DNA of 64,000 nt from Flavobacterium ajazii. Lineage in GTDB: Bacteria; Bacteroidota; Bacteroidia; Flavobacteriales; Flavobacteriaceae. A program made the translations under genes and the position numbers. Below, piece by piece: positions 17,571-27,192 of this stretch. The notes under the pieces were generated by a model that was given only the letters and a program-made list of their open reading frames with translations, did not search any database and was not told the DNA's origin. Numbering within the stretch: the first letter of the stretch is position 1; each line of letters opens with the position of its first letter. Location: NCBI RefSeq assembly GCF_010614725.1, contig NZ_JAAEHL010000003.1, positions 248,001 through 312,000 of the forward strand. Reading direction: 5' to 3'.

Positions 17571-18920
17571 CTATTTTGCTGCTGAAGGAACTGTAGCTTT
17601 TTCACCAATGAAAACTTCATTTAGAATTACATTTTCAGCATTTGAACTTGAAATGGCATTTTTTGCAGATTTAATTTCAATGTTGTTCAAAGAAATATTT
17701 TTAATCTTTTTGTCTGGAAATCCCTGAAGAACTATTCCTGAAGCCGAGGCTTTATTACAAGAAATATCAGAAAAAGAAACATTTGATATTTCAGACTGGT
17801 ATCCTTTTCCTTCTCCATGATAGTTTGCTGTTATATAAAGACAATCTTCAACTTCGTCCAATTGAATATTTCTAACAAAAATATTTTTTATAAAACCGCC
17901 TCTGTCAGCGTTGGTTTTCAAGTAAATTCCTCGTTTTAGATAACCAACCGTTTTACAGTTTTCGACAAATACATTTTGTACGCCTGCAGACATTTCGCTG
18001 CCAATAACTACTCCATGAAGCCCTTTAAAATTACAGTTTCGGATAATAATATTTTCACTTGGAGTCGCTGAATTGGCTCTTCCTTCATGATCTCTTCCAG
18101 CTTTTATGGCAACATTGTCGTCACCATTATTGAAACTTACGTTTTCAATCAAAACGTTTTTGGCGTACTCAGGATCAATACCATCATTATTATAATTCAA
18201 TGATTTATAACTTATCCCTCTAATTGTAATACTTTCAGATTTGAGTAAATGAACGCACCAAAAAGGAGAGTTTTCAATCCGTACATTTTCTAACAATATA
18301 TTTGAACAGTTAAAAAACTGAATCATTTGCGGACGTAAAAAATAATCTGTTCCAAATTTTCTGTCTTTTAACGGAACATTCGTATGATTCATTTCACGGC
18401 TTAGTTCTTTTCCTCTTCCTTCTTTCGCTTTAAAAGTTTTCCATGTCTTACCTCCTTCTCCATCAATAGTACCTTCACCGGTTATGGCAATGTTTTTGCA
18501 ATCATAGGCATAAATTAACGGACTGTAATTGTAAAGCATTGTACCTTCCCAACTGGTTAAGACCATCGGCAAATAATCTTCGGGCTTGTCACTAAATTTA
18601 ATTTTAGCACCCTTTTCAATTTTCAAATTGACATTACTCACAAAATGAATTGGCCCATTTAAAAGATACACACCTTTTGGAACTACAATTGTTCCGCCGT
18701 TTTTCTTTTTACATAATGCCATTGCCTTATCAAAAAAAGGTTTGCTATTGGAAATTGAATCGCCTTTAGCACCCAACTTTACTACATTAACCTGATAAGA
18801 AGGTATTTTTGGCAACTGAATAACATTTATAATGGAATCTACTTTTGCTCCTGGAAATTTATTGTCCTGTGCAAAAATGACTGTTGAAAACAATATGAGA
18901 AAAAAAAGTCTAAAATTCAT
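17571..18920 (-). CDS. polygalacturonase, glycoside hydrolase family 28
   Basis: The frame is open from a TTG at 18941, but the ATG at 18920 directly gives a signal peptide (MNFRLFFLILFSTVIFAQ), so that start is chosen (449 residues). A right-handed beta-helix protein with the GH28 catalytic motifs NNDGIDPEY, NGDDNVAIKAGRD, GLHGVVIGSEMSAGV and RGIYLKTNADRGG. The last motif has Tyr-Leu-Lys where the classical Arg-Ile-Lys is expected, a mild deviation. It hydrolyses alpha-1,4-galacturonan linkages, probably in the periplasm. It is part of a seven-gene run of exported pectin enzymes. Confidence 0.9.
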   Translation of the reverse strand: MNFRLFFLILFSTVIFAQDNKFPGAKVDSIINVIQLPKIPSYQVNVVKLGAKGDSISNSKPFFDKAMALCKKKNGGTIVVPKGVYLLNGPIHFVSNVNLKIEKGAKIKFSDKPEDYLPMVLTSWEGTMLYNYSPLIYAYDCKNIAITGEGTIDGEGGKTWKTFKAKEGRGKELSREMNHTNVPLKDRKFGTDYFLRPQMIQFFNCSNILLENVRIENSPFWCVHLLKSESITIRGISYKSLNYNNDGIDPEYAKNVLIENVSFNNGDDNVAIKAGRDHEGRANSATPSENIIIRNCNFKGLHGVVIGSEMSAGVQNVFVENCKTVGYLKRGIYLKTNADRGGFIKNIFVRNIQLDEVEDCLYITANYHGEGKGYQSEISNVSFSDISCNKASASGIVLQGFPDKKIKNISLNNIEIKSAKNAISSSNAENVILNEVFIGEKATVPSAAK

Positions 18921-18970
18921 AATCCATATTTTTACAGACAAAACCTAATCGATTCTGCGATAAATCACTC

Positions 18971-20065
18971 TTAATCAATATTTTCTAAATTATTCTTTTT
19001 TGCCCATTTCTTATATTTTTTTAGAACTTCTTTAGGCTCATTAGAATACCATGAATAACCATTTCTTCTTTCTTCACCAATATCTGTTATATATTTCTTT
19101 TTAATCCCGTCACGATCACAAAAGAATGCTTCGTTCGTATCTAGTTCTGCAAATCTTGGCCAAATTGGCGCACTATCTACCATAGGATACATTTTTTTTC
19201 CTATTACCTTACCTTCTTCATCATATATACGTTCTTCCTTAAGATTCGTTATTTTTGTTTTTTCAAACCAGTCGTAAGCACTTTTAACAGCTGTTTTAAT
19301 TTCCGGCGAAGGATTATCGATTGACATTAAAAACAATACAACTTTTGCAGATTCCTTTCCGCTTAAAGAAGCAAGTTCATAAGCTCTTGCATCAGCTGGT
19401 GCAAAAGTAACTTCGTCATGTTGCGCGCACCACACTGTCAAAACGCCATTTTGTTTGTATTGGGTTTTTAAAATACATTCAATTCCTTTATTAACTGCAA
19501 TTTTGGCTTTGTCAATAACCTCTTGCGATGGCTTAATACTGTAATACGGAGTTTCATTTGCTATTTCTTTTAGCACATTCAAAACATCCACCATTGAATT
19601 GTCATTATAGGTAATATGTGTATAATATCCTTTTTTCAAAGGAAAATACTGAGGCCAGCCACCATTTGGATATTGTGCTGAAAGCAAATAATTTACTGCT
19701 TTTAAAAATGAATCCTTGTATCTTTCATCTTTTGTCTGTGCATACATTTTTGACACAAAAAGAATTTCCTGCGTTGTAGCCCTGTTATCTATCGTGCAAT
19801 CTTTTCCGGATGATTTTAATGCCACTAACTTGCTTTTTTCTTCTTCCGTTAATTCCTTCAACATTGGAATATTTTTTGGCCACCCACCAATATCCCTTTG
19901 ATAAAGCAAAACATTTTCTCCCACTTTTTTGCCTTCTTCCGAACCAAACCAGGCGGAGTAGCTTTTTAAAATTAAATCCGGCCACTTTTTGGCTTTATCC
20001 TGCGCATTTACACAAAAACTGCTACTGATTAAAAGTAATAATGCTGTTTTTTTAAGTTGATTCAT
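18971..20065 (-). CDS. pelA: pectate lyase, polysaccharide lyase family 10
   Basis: A 364-residue exported lyase with signal MNQLKKTALLLLISSSFCVNAQ. Features of the alpha/alpha-toroid PL10 family are visible: NVLLYQRDIGGWPKNI, LSAQYPNGGWPQYFPL, ITYNDNSMVDVLNVL, and the catalytic region VWCAQHDEVTFAPADARAYE. It cleaves homogalacturonan by beta-elimination, leaving 4,5-unsaturated ends that the two GH105 enzymes and KduI/KduD can process. It sits 41 bp after the GH43 gene and 50 bp before the GH28 gene. Confidence 0.9.
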   Translation of the reverse strand: MNQLKKTALLLLISSSFCVNAQDKAKKWPDLILKSYSAWFGSEEGKKVGENVLLYQRDIGGWPKNIPMLKELTEEEKSKLVALKSSGKDCTIDNRATTQEILFVSKMYAQTKDERYKDSFLKAVNYLLSAQYPNGGWPQYFPLKKGYYTHITYNDNSMVDVLNVLKEIANETPYYSIKPSQEVIDKAKIAVNKGIECILKTQYKQNGVLTVWCAQHDEVTFAPADARAYELASLSGKESAKVVLFLMSIDNPSPEIKTAVKSAYDWFEKTKITNLKEERIYDEEGKVIGKKMYPMVDSAPIWPRFAELDTNEAFFCDRDGIKKKYITDIGEERRNGYSWYSNEPKEVLKKYKKWAKKNNLENID

Positions 20066-20106
20066 TTAGTTTAGTTATTAATTTAGTTTTAGTTATATTC
20101 AGTTAT

Positions 20107-21732
20107 TTATTTAGTTACTCTAAACCAATCGATTGCCACATTTCCGGCATCATTAATTACTCCTTCCCTAAGTGCTAAAAAACCCATTTTTGCACCAATC
20201 CATTTACCTTCCCTTGCTGTAAAGCTTTCTCCAACAGGGTTAAATTTTTCTCCGTCTTCACTATAGAAAAAATTACAAATTCCGCCAGCTTTCACTTTCA
20301 CCTGCAGGTAAATTGTTTTGTCGGCTATCGCAATTCTTTTGCTTTCTGATTCAATTCCTTTTTTATCTGATTTTAGTGCTGTTTTTTGAGAAAGAAATAA
20401 CTTTCCCTCATCTTGTTTTAAACATAAAAAACTATAATCCAGTCCCATAATTACTAATCCGGTAAACTCACCGTCGAATCGGGAATTAAATGTAATTTTT
20501 GTTGTTGCTGTAAACTCATTTGCAGGTAATTTTTGTAAAAGCAAGTTTGGAACATCAAACAGATTGTTATAATCTTTAGGTACAGGAATGCAACTTAGAT
20601 TATAATAACCCATTGTAGTAGGAAGTCCCCAGGTTATCTGTGGATTGGCATGCCATTGCCATTGAAGTCCAAGTTTTGGACTATTGAATTCGTCACTTTC
20701 TGGCGGTGTTGCAACAGGAAATATTTTTTTACCAACATTAGGCTTTTTGTACACCATAACGGGCTCCCCTATACCATCGTTATCCTCATCATTTCCGATT
20801 ACCGGCCAATCATTCTGCCACTTCATAGGCTGTAAATGGACAACTCTTCCGTAAGCAAACTGATCCTGAAAATGAATAAACCAGTCTTCACCGGTTTGGG
20901 TCTGTACCCACGCTCCCTGATGAGGACCATTTATAGTTGATTTGCCCTGATCCATCACTTTTCTTTTCTCATAAGGTCCAAAAACATTCTTAGATCTCAT
21001 AACAGTCTGCCAGCCAGTAGCTACTCCTCCTGCCGGAGCAAAAATATAATAATACCCGTTACGTTTGTAAAATTTAGGACCTTCAATAGTCTGTTCATCT
21101 TTATGTCCGTCAATAATCATAACATCATCATTATTCGCTGACAAGCCATCCGGATTCATTGTACAGACAGCCAAAGCACTTTTTATTCCTGCACGGCTGC
21201 CTGCAAAGGCATAACCAAGATATGCTTTGCCATCCTCATCCCACAAAGGCGTCGGATCAATTAAACCTTTGCCTTCTTTTACCATAACTGGTTCAGACCA
21301 TGGCCCTTCAGCTTTTTTAGCTTTCACAACATAAATTCCAAAATCAGGATCCGGATAATAAATATAAAATTCATTTTTATGAAAACGAATGCAGGGAGCC
21401 CACACTCCGTTTCCGTGTTGAACTTTATTATATATCTCCAAAGGTTTTTGTTTAGAAAGGGCATATCCAATTAATTTCCAGTTTACCAAATCTTTTGAGT
21501 GAAGAATAGGTAATCCTGGAATACAATTAAAAGATGAAGCCGTCATATAATAATTATCTCCTACCCTGATAGCATCAGGATCAGAATAATCGGCATACAA
21601 AATAGGATTTTTATAAGTACCGTCACCCTGATCGGCTACCCAGACATTCGAATTGTTTTCATCCTTTTGCTGCGCAACTAAATTTTGCACTAGAATACAC
21701 AAAAAAAGAGATGTTATTTTGAAAAATTTCAT
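20107..21732 (-). CDS. glycoside hydrolase family 43 (arabinanase/xylosidase type)
   Basis: A 541-residue exported enzyme with signal MKFFKITSLFLCILVQNLVAQ. The N-terminal five-bladed beta-propeller begins GTYKNPILYADYSDPDAI with the general base Asp51, and has LIDPTPLWDEDGKAYLGYA and the general-acid region TIEGPKFYKRNGYYYIFAP. The last 190 residues form a beta-sandwich (DUF1349/GH43 C2-like, EFTATTKITFNSRFDGEFTGLVIM) common in GH43 beta-xylosidases and arabinofuranosidases. In this pectin setting it probably trims arabinose or xylose side chains; the exact specificity is not readable. Confidence 0.88.
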   Translation of the reverse strand: MKFFKITSLFLCILVQNLVAQQKDENNSNVWVADQGDGTYKNPILYADYSDPDAIRVGDNYYMTASSFNCIPGLPILHSKDLVNWKLIGYALSKQKPLEIYNKVQHGNGVWAPCIRFHKNEFYIYYPDPDFGIYVVKAKKAEGPWSEPVMVKEGKGLIDPTPLWDEDGKAYLGYAFAGSRAGIKSALAVCTMNPDGLSANNDDVMIIDGHKDEQTIEGPKFYKRNGYYYIFAPAGGVATGWQTVMRSKNVFGPYEKRKVMDQGKSTINGPHQGAWVQTQTGEDWFIHFQDQFAYGRVVHLQPMKWQNDWPVIGNDEDNDGIGEPVMVYKKPNVGKKIFPVATPPESDEFNSPKLGLQWQWHANPQITWGLPTTMGYYNLSCIPVPKDYNNLFDVPNLLLQKLPANEFTATTKITFNSRFDGEFTGLVIMGLDYSFLCLKQDEGKLFLSQKTALKSDKKGIESESKRIAIADKTIYLQVKVKAGGICNFFYSEDGEKFNPVGESFTAREGKWIGAKMGFLALREGVINDAGNVAIDWFRVTK

Positions 21733-21742
21733 TTAAGGTGTA

Positions 21743-22975
21743 TTATCTGTTTAATTCTAATGCTGCTAAAATAAAAGGTCCTGTTGCTTTAGGATCATTA
21801 TCTTTCTTTTTTTCATTCACATAATATTCATAAGAGCCATCTCTGTAAGGAGTCCCTCCAAGTCCAGCAACCTGACAAGCCTGGGTTAATGTAATAGTTC
21901 CATCAGCATCAACTTTGATTAATTGAGTAGTCAATCCATCAAAAGCTTTGTTTGCCAGTTTTTTAAATTTTGATGGTAAATAACCTTTGTTTGCTCCTTT
22001 TGCAAATGCATAAGCAAACATTGAAGAACCTGAAGCTTCTAAATAATTATCTTTTGAACCTGCTCTATCAGTTACCTGATACCATAATCCTGATTTATCC
22101 TGATATTTTGCTAAACTCTCAGACGCCTTATTCAAATAACCAACCAGTTCTTTTTGTTTTGGATGATCTTTTGGGAAATAATCCAATACATCAACAAGAG
22201 CCATTACATACCAGCCAAGAGCTCTTGACCAGAAATTTGGAGAATTTCCTGTTTCTTTATTTGCCCAAGGCATTTGTTTGCTTTCATCCCAACCGTGATA
22301 TAACAAACCAGTTTTTGGATCAGTTGCATGTAATTGAATTTCTTCAAACTGATGAGCAATATCATCAAGGTTTTTTCCATTTTCAAAAGTTGCAGTATAT
22401 TGTGCATAGAAAGGCTCTCCCATATACAACCCGTCTAACCACATTTGATATGGATAAATCTTTTTATGCCAAAATCCTCCACTGTTGGTTCTTGGCTGTT
22501 CTGTCAGCTGTTTACGCAACAATTGCAATGACTTCAGGTATTTTTCGTCTTTTGTTTTATCATACGCATTAAAAAGCAAACGACCGGCAACAATCATATC
22601 AATATTGTATTTTTCCAGTTCATAGGTTTTAATTGAACCATCACTTTCAATAAAATTATCTAAATATCCCTGGATATAGTTTGCATACCTTATATCCGGA
22701 TTCTTTTTGTATAACTCCTGAAATGAATACAAAACCAGTCCATGAACATAATCCCATTTTGGAGCCTTTGCATCGTCAATCTGCCAGGATTCCGGATGAC
22801 GTTTCATCAATGTCAAAGCCATTTTATCAGACCATTTCAAATCTTTAGAAACTACTGTCTGATTTTGAGAATCTGAAGTCTTTGCTACTTCCGGCTTGGC
22901 AGTTTTACAACTAAAAAATGTAAATGACACTAAAAGTGTTGCAAATTTTAAAGTATTTAACGTGCTGTTTATCAT
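21743..22975 (-). CDS. unsaturated rhamnogalacturonyl hydrolase, GH105 (copy 1)
   Basis: A 410-residue lipoprotein: the signal ends FTFFSCKT with lipidated Cys23. It has the GH105 alpha/alpha-barrel motifs HKKIYPYQMWLDGLYMGEPF (catalytic Asp in the WLDG loop), YHGWDESKQMPWANKETG, FWSRALGWYVMALVDVLDYF and ASGSSMFAYAFAKG. It removes the unsaturated galacturonyl residue left by lyases. A close paralogue lies immediately upstream (23005-24216), with the same blocks in the same order, so the pair is a tandem duplication. The lipid anchor distinguishes this copy. Confidence 0.9.
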   Translation of the reverse strand: MINSTLNTLKFATLLVSFTFFSCKTAKPEVAKTSDSQNQTVVSKDLKWSDKMALTLMKRHPESWQIDDAKAPKWDYVHGLVLYSFQELYKKNPDIRYANYIQGYLDNFIESDGSIKTYELEKYNIDMIVAGRLLFNAYDKTKDEKYLKSLQLLRKQLTEQPRTNSGGFWHKKIYPYQMWLDGLYMGEPFYAQYTATFENGKNLDDIAHQFEEIQLHATDPKTGLLYHGWDESKQMPWANKETGNSPNFWSRALGWYVMALVDVLDYFPKDHPKQKELVGYLNKASESLAKYQDKSGLWYQVTDRAGSKDNYLEASGSSMFAYAFAKGANKGYLPSKFKKLANKAFDGLTTQLIKVDADGTITLTQACQVAGLGGTPYRDGSYEYYVNEKKKDNDPKATGPFILAALELNR

Positions 22976-23004
22976 AATATTTATTTTTGACTTTTTATTG
23001 AAAT

Positions 23005-24216
23005 TTATTTATCTAATTCTATCGCTGCTAATAAAAATGCTCCTAATCCGTGAGAATTGTCAGTTACAATCTTTTCGTTCATATAATATTCAAACGAACC
23101 ATCACGATAAGGATTTCCACCCAATCCTGCGCTTGCACATACTTGTGTGATATGAACTTCACCATCCTTATCTACCTTTATAAGATTTTTTATTAATCCT
23201 TCAAAACCTTTATCCGCTACCTTTTCAAATTTTACCGGCAAATAACCTTTATGCACTCCTTTAGCAAGAAAATAAACCAACATTGAAGATCCTGAAGATT
23301 CTAAATAATTTCCTTTCTTATTTTGCAGGTTCGGAATTTGGTACCACAAGCCTGTTTTATCCTGATATTTGCTTACCGCAATAGCCAATTCATTTAAATA
23401 CTTAATCAATTCATTACGTTTTGGATGATCTTTTGGAAAATAATCCAATGCGTCTACCAACGCCATACCATACCAGCCAAGTGCTCTTAACCAAATATGA
23501 GGCGCTGTTCCTGTTTCTTTATTAGCCCATGCCATTTGCTTGCTTTCATCCCAGGCATGGAAATACAAATCTGTTTTTATATCAAATGTATGCTGGTGAA
23601 GCAATTCAAATTGATGAGCAACATCATTTAATTTTTCTCCTTTTTCATACTCAGCTGTATATCTTGCATAAAAAGGTTCTCCCATATACAAACCATCAAG
23701 CCACATCTGGTTCGGATAGATTTTTTTATGCCAAAAACCTCCAGATGGTGTTCTTGGATAATCATCAAAATTATTTCTTAATGCTTTTAAAGCTGTCAGA
23801 TATTTTTCTTCTTTTGTTTTGTTGTACAAATCGAAAAGTATTTTTCCTGCGTTTATATTATCAAGACTATGATTTTTAGGATCGAACTTTTTAATGTTAC
23901 CCGTTTCATCGATAAATGTATCTGCGTATCCTTTTACATAATCATAATATTTTTGATTATTGGTTTTCTCATAAAGTTTCTGGTAAGCTGTCAAAATCAT
24001 ACCAATTTTATAATCCCACTTTGGAGCTTCGTGGTCATCTATTTTCCATGCTTCTGGATGTCTTTTAATTATAGACAAAGCCATTCTTTCTGACCATTTT
24101 AAATTACCAGCAATACTCTTCTGACTTTGAATATTATCCTGAGCAATTGTTTTACCACAGAAAAAAAGCAATACGATAATTGCAGTTTTAAAGAAATTTG
24201 TATTTATAGAAATCAT
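23005..24216 (-). CDS. unsaturated rhamnogalacturonyl hydrolase, GH105 (copy 2)
   Basis: A 403-residue exported protein with a cleavable signal (FKTAIIVLLFFCGKTIAQ) rather than a lipobox. Catalytic blocks match the neighbouring paralogue: HKKIYPNQMWLDGLYMGEPF, FHAWDESKQMAWANKETG, IWLRALGWYGMALVDALDYF and SSGSSMLVYFLAKG. The substitution Ser to Leu before RALGWY and the different export route suggest some division of labour, for example different oligomer lengths or compartments. This is inference. The gene lies 29 bp upstream of copy 1 and 91 bp after the leading GH28 gene. Confidence 0.9.
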   Translation of the reverse strand: MISINTNFFKTAIIVLLFFCGKTIAQDNIQSQKSIAGNLKWSERMALSIIKRHPEAWKIDDHEAPKWDYKIGMILTAYQKLYEKTNNQKYYDYVKGYADTFIDETGNIKKFDPKNHSLDNINAGKILFDLYNKTKEEKYLTALKALRNNFDDYPRTPSGGFWHKKIYPNQMWLDGLYMGEPFYARYTAEYEKGEKLNDVAHQFELLHQHTFDIKTDLYFHAWDESKQMAWANKETGTAPHIWLRALGWYGMALVDALDYFPKDHPKRNELIKYLNELAIAVSKYQDKTGLWYQIPNLQNKKGNYLESSGSSMLVYFLAKGVHKGYLPVKFEKVADKGFEGLIKNLIKVDKDGEVHITQVCASAGLGGNPYRDGSFEYYMNEKIVTDNSHGLGAFLLAAIELDK

Positions 24217-24307
24217 CCTTAATTATTAAAATTAGATTTTAGCTTTTTATAATGAGAATATTTTTGCTTACAAAACTAATCCCCCAACATATTATTTGAT
24301 CAAAATT

Positions 24308-25744
24308 TTAATCTTTAATTGACTCTATTTTCTTTTGATTGATGTAAGTGTCAATAAATTTAAATTTTTTGATGTTTTTCAGTAAATAAATCGAGTCTGC
24401 TTTTTCGATAACTACGTTTTTAAGTGTTACGTTTTCTACGGGAGACTCTTTATAACCTTCAGCCCAAACACCATATCTTCCAGCTTTTTTTACTTTTATA
24501 TTTTCAAGACTTATATTTCTGATAACCGGAATAAAATTGCCTGTTTGAGCCCCATATACATTATAAAACATGTTTAATTTCAAAACACATTCTTTAACCG
24601 TTCCCACTTCCAGATTTCTTACATAAACATCTTCAATAATTCCTCCTCTTCTCGAATTGGTTTTAATACGAATCGCTCTGTCAAGATTTGGGCTGTCCAT
24701 GACACAATTCTCAACAAAAACATTATTTACTCCAGCTGAAATTTCACTTCCAATAACAACACCTCCATGGCCGTCAATCATTTTACAATTTTCTACAATA
24801 ATATTCTTACTTGGCATTGCTACTCTTCTTCCATCAGCATCTCTTCCTGATTTTATAGCGATACAATCATCTCCAGTATTAAAAACACAGTTCTTAATAA
24901 TTATGTTTTGGGAATATTCAGGATCACAACCGTCGTTATTTGGACCATGACTATTAACTGTAACTCCATCAATAATAATATTATTTGTTTTTAATGGATG
25001 TAAAACCCAAAAAGGAGCATTAATAATCTTTACATCTTTTATCAAAACAGTATTACATTCAAAAAACTCAACAAAATTAGGACGCAGGTAACGTCCATCT
25101 CCAAAAACTCTTTCTGAAACAGGCACGCCTTTCTCTGCCATATCAACTAAAACTTCACGATTCGCAGGATCATTTTGAGAAGGAATACCTTTTTGCCATC
25201 CATAACTTTTACCCCCTGACCAGACCCACCAGTTTGTACTATCAGCCTGACCGTTTAGAATTCCCTTTCCTGTTATAGCTATATTTGTTTTATTTTTAGC
25301 ATAAATAAGAGGGGAGTAATTCATCAATTCCGTTCCTTCAAAAGATGTATGGACTATGGGATAATCTTTTGGATTTACACTAAAAAGAATTTCAGCATTA
25401 TCTTCTAAGTGCAAATTAACATTGCTTTCCATATGTATTGGCCCTGTCAGATATTTACCATTTGGTACAATTACTTTCCCGCCTCCATTTACAGAACATT
25501 CCTTTATAGCCTTTTCAAAAGCAATAGTATTCATTGTTACTCCATCAGCAAGAGCTCCATAATCTTTTACATTATAACTTTTGTCAGCAAATTTAACCTC
25601 AGTAATACTTTTAATAATCAAATCCTTTTTAATCCAAGGATCAACAATTGCCATGTCTGTAGTTTTGGTACCACACGACACAGCCAATAAAACATATCCA
25701 GTAATAAAAAAAGACTTATACATCAACGATTTACAGACACTCAT
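24308..25744 (-). CDS. polygalacturonase-like GH28, lipoprotein
   Basis: A 478-residue protein, first gene of the exported pectin-enzyme operon. The N-terminus contains a lipobox (YVLLAVSCGTK), so it is lipid-anchored; a second in-frame ATG at codon 8 could also be the start. The beta-helix carries the full GH28 set: GPNNDGCDPEY, TGDDCIAIKSGRD, DGHGGVVIGSEISAGV and the canonical RAIRIKTNSRRGG. It is divergent from the LacI-type regulator, and a perfect operator palindrome lies 44 bp upstream of the start codon. Confidence 0.9.
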   Translation of the reverse strand: MSVCKSLMYKSFFITGYVLLAVSCGTKTTDMAIVDPWIKKDLIIKSITEVKFADKSYNVKDYGALADGVTMNTIAFEKAIKECSVNGGGKVIVPNGKYLTGPIHMESNVNLHLEDNAEILFSVNPKDYPIVHTSFEGTELMNYSPLIYAKNKTNIAITGKGILNGQADSTNWWVWSGGKSYGWQKGIPSQNDPANREVLVDMAEKGVPVSERVFGDGRYLRPNFVEFFECNTVLIKDVKIINAPFWVLHPLKTNNIIIDGVTVNSHGPNNDGCDPEYSQNIIIKNCVFNTGDDCIAIKSGRDADGRRVAMPSKNIIVENCKMIDGHGGVVIGSEISAGVNNVFVENCVMDSPNLDRAIRIKTNSRRGGIIEDVYVRNLEVGTVKECVLKLNMFYNVYGAQTGNFIPVIRNISLENIKVKKAGRYGVWAEGYKESPVENVTLKNVVIEKADSIYLLKNIKKFKFIDTYINQKKIESIKD

Positions 25745-25787
25745 TTTTAAAATATTTTCTGTTTTTAAATCTAACTTTTGTTGGCAA

Positions 25788-25801
25788 TGTAATCGATTAC
25801 A
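25788..25801. promoter_or_regulatory. operator TGTAATCGATTACA of the pectin regulon (perfect palindrome)
   Basis: A 14-bp perfect palindrome of the kind bound by LacI-family repressors. On the minus strand it begins one base after a minus-7-like box TACTTTCG (25809-25802), with a minus-33 TTG at 25829-25827, so it overlaps the likely transcription start of the GH28-led operon. The same arrangement recurs at 35280 and 38431. Confidence 0.8.
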
Positions 25802-25952
25802 CGAAAGTAAAAAAATAGATTGAACTCAACAAATTTATTTAAAAATAATTTATACATTTAATTTTTATTATAAAATTAATTTACACTTTTTGTAAAAAAA
25901 TATACAATTTTTTATTATTGTCTTACTATATTTGACGAATAAAGTAATTGTA

Positions 25953-25966
25953 GGTAATCGATAACA
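25953..25966. promoter_or_regulatory. degenerate operator copy upstream of the LacI gene
   Basis: GGTAATCGATAACA matches the operator consensus in 12 of 14 positions. It lies about 29 bp upstream of the plus-strand minus-7 box of the regulator gene, upstream of its minus-33 TTG (25974-25976). It could serve autoregulation or looping with 25788. Confidence 0.5.
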
Positions 25967-25994
25967 TTTTAAGTTGGGGTATCCAAAAAAAATG

Positions 25995-26002
25995 TATTTT
26001 TG
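25995..26002 (+). promoter_or_regulatory. minus-7 box of the LacI-family gene (TATTTTTG)
   Basis: TATTTTTG fits TAnnTTTG. A minus-33 TTG at 25974-25976 gives an 18-bp spacer. The start codon follows 29 bp after the box. Confidence 0.55.
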
Positions 26003-26031
26003 TGTTAAAATAATCAAAATATTTTTTTTGA

Positions 26032-27060
26032 ATGAGTGAAAAAATAACCATTTATGACATTGCAAAGAAGCTAAACATCACTGCCGCAACGGTTTCCAGA
26101 GCTTTAAATAATAATCCCAAAATAAAAGAAAGCACACGAGAATTAGTTCTTGAAACTGCTGCTTCAATGAACTATAAACAAAACAAATTAGCTTTAGCAC
26201 TAAAAAGTGGAAGAAGCAATAATATTGGTGTTATCGTTCCTCGTATTGACAGTAACTTTTTCGCATCTGTAATTAGGGGTATTGAAGAAGAACTTTACCC
26301 TCACGGTTATCAGGTTATTATTTGTCAGACTCATGAAAACCCAAAAAGAGAAAGTGAAAACTTATACACATTAATTGACGCCCAGGTTGACGGTATTTTA
26401 ATGTCTGTTTCTGATGTTAATGATGAAAACAACAGTGCTTTCCGCAATGTATTAGAAAAAAATGTCCCTTTGATATTTTTTGACCGAAGCAAACATATAG
26501 AAGGCGTAAGTTCTGTTACTATCAATGACTTTAAAGGAGGCTACATCGCTACAAAACAACTTATCAATCAGGGATGCAAACATATCGCACATTTATCCGG
26601 GGATCAGTCATTAGAAATTTTCAAAAACAGGTTTTTGGGATACAAACAGGCTTTGCTTGATAATGGAATAGAATTTAACGAAAAATATGTTATTCAGTCT
26701 AAAAGTAGCGTTGAAGCCGGGAAAGAGGCAGTTGACATCTTATTAGAACTTGAAACTCCACCTGATGCTATATTCTCTTCAAGTGATTTTGCTGCTTTAG
26801 GCGCCATCCAGGAACTAAACGAAAGAAATATAAACATTCCGGATGATTTTTGTGTAGCAGGCTTCAGTAACGAACCTTTTACAAAATTCATGGAAATGTC
26901 TATAACCTCTGTAGATCAGTCTCCCCTTGAAATGGGAAGAATGTCTGCTCGCGTATTCTTAGAGCAGGTAGACAAAACCGATACCATTAAAATCGAAAAA
27001 AAGGTAGTTCTTGCTCCGGAATTACACATTCGTAAATCTTCAACAAGAACTACCTCTTAG
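26032..27060 (+). CDS. LacI-family transcriptional regulator of the pectin/uronate locus
   Basis: A 342-residue regulator of normal LacI length. The N-terminal HTH (ITIYDIAKKLNITAATVSRALNNNPKIKESTRE) carries the typical TAATVSRALN recognition helix and hinge (YKQNKLALALKSGRSNNIGVIVP). The periplasmic-binding-like effector domain follows. It stands alone on the plus strand in the middle of the minus-strand locus, divergent from GH28. The repeated palindrome TGTAATCGATTRCA in front of three operons is the likely target. By analogy with KdgR-type regulators the effector could be KDG or a uronate, which is inference. Confidence 0.9.
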   Translation: MSEKITIYDIAKKLNITAATVSRALNNNPKIKESTRELVLETAASMNYKQNKLALALKSGRSNNIGVIVPRIDSNFFASVIRGIEEELYPHGYQVIICQTHENPKRESENLYTLIDAQVDGILMSVSDVNDENNSAFRNVLEKNVPLIFFDRSKHIEGVSSVTINDFKGGYIATKQLINQGCKHIAHLSGDQSLEIFKNRFLGYKQALLDNGIEFNEKYVIQSKSSVEAGKEAVDILLELETPPDAIFSSSDFAALGAIQELNERNINIPDDFCVAGFSNEPFTKFMEMSITSVDQSPLEMGRMSARVFLEQVDKTDTIKIEKKVVLAPELHIRKSSTRTTS

Positions 27061-27104
27061 TAGTTTTAAGGATACGATTAAACATATATCCAGATTATTT
27101 TTTA

Positions 27105-27173
27105 AACCATATAAAGTCCATTTGAGAAAAGTATAAAATACTAACTAAATGAACTTTTATAACTTATATGGTT
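27105..27173. terminator. long bidirectional hairpin between lacI and uxaA
   Basis: AACCATATAA (27105-27114) pairs with TTATATGGTT (27164-27173). An inner stem, AAAGTCCATTT against AAATGAACTTT, continues it after a small bulge, and the loop holds AGTATAAAATACT, itself a hairpin. It lies between convergent genes and is followed by ATTTTTA. Confidence 0.7.
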
Positions 27174-27192
27174 ATTTTTAACACTTTCTATT

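Noticed and set aside
18945..18958. AATCGATT core between pelA and GH28 as a further LacI operator
   Set aside because: Only the central 9 bases match the 14-mer; it is not next to a minus-7 box and lies inside an operon.
20128..20141. CAATCGATTG inside the GH43 gene as an operator
   Set aside because: It lies in the coding sequence for the conserved AIDWF end of the protein, with no promoter; chance match.
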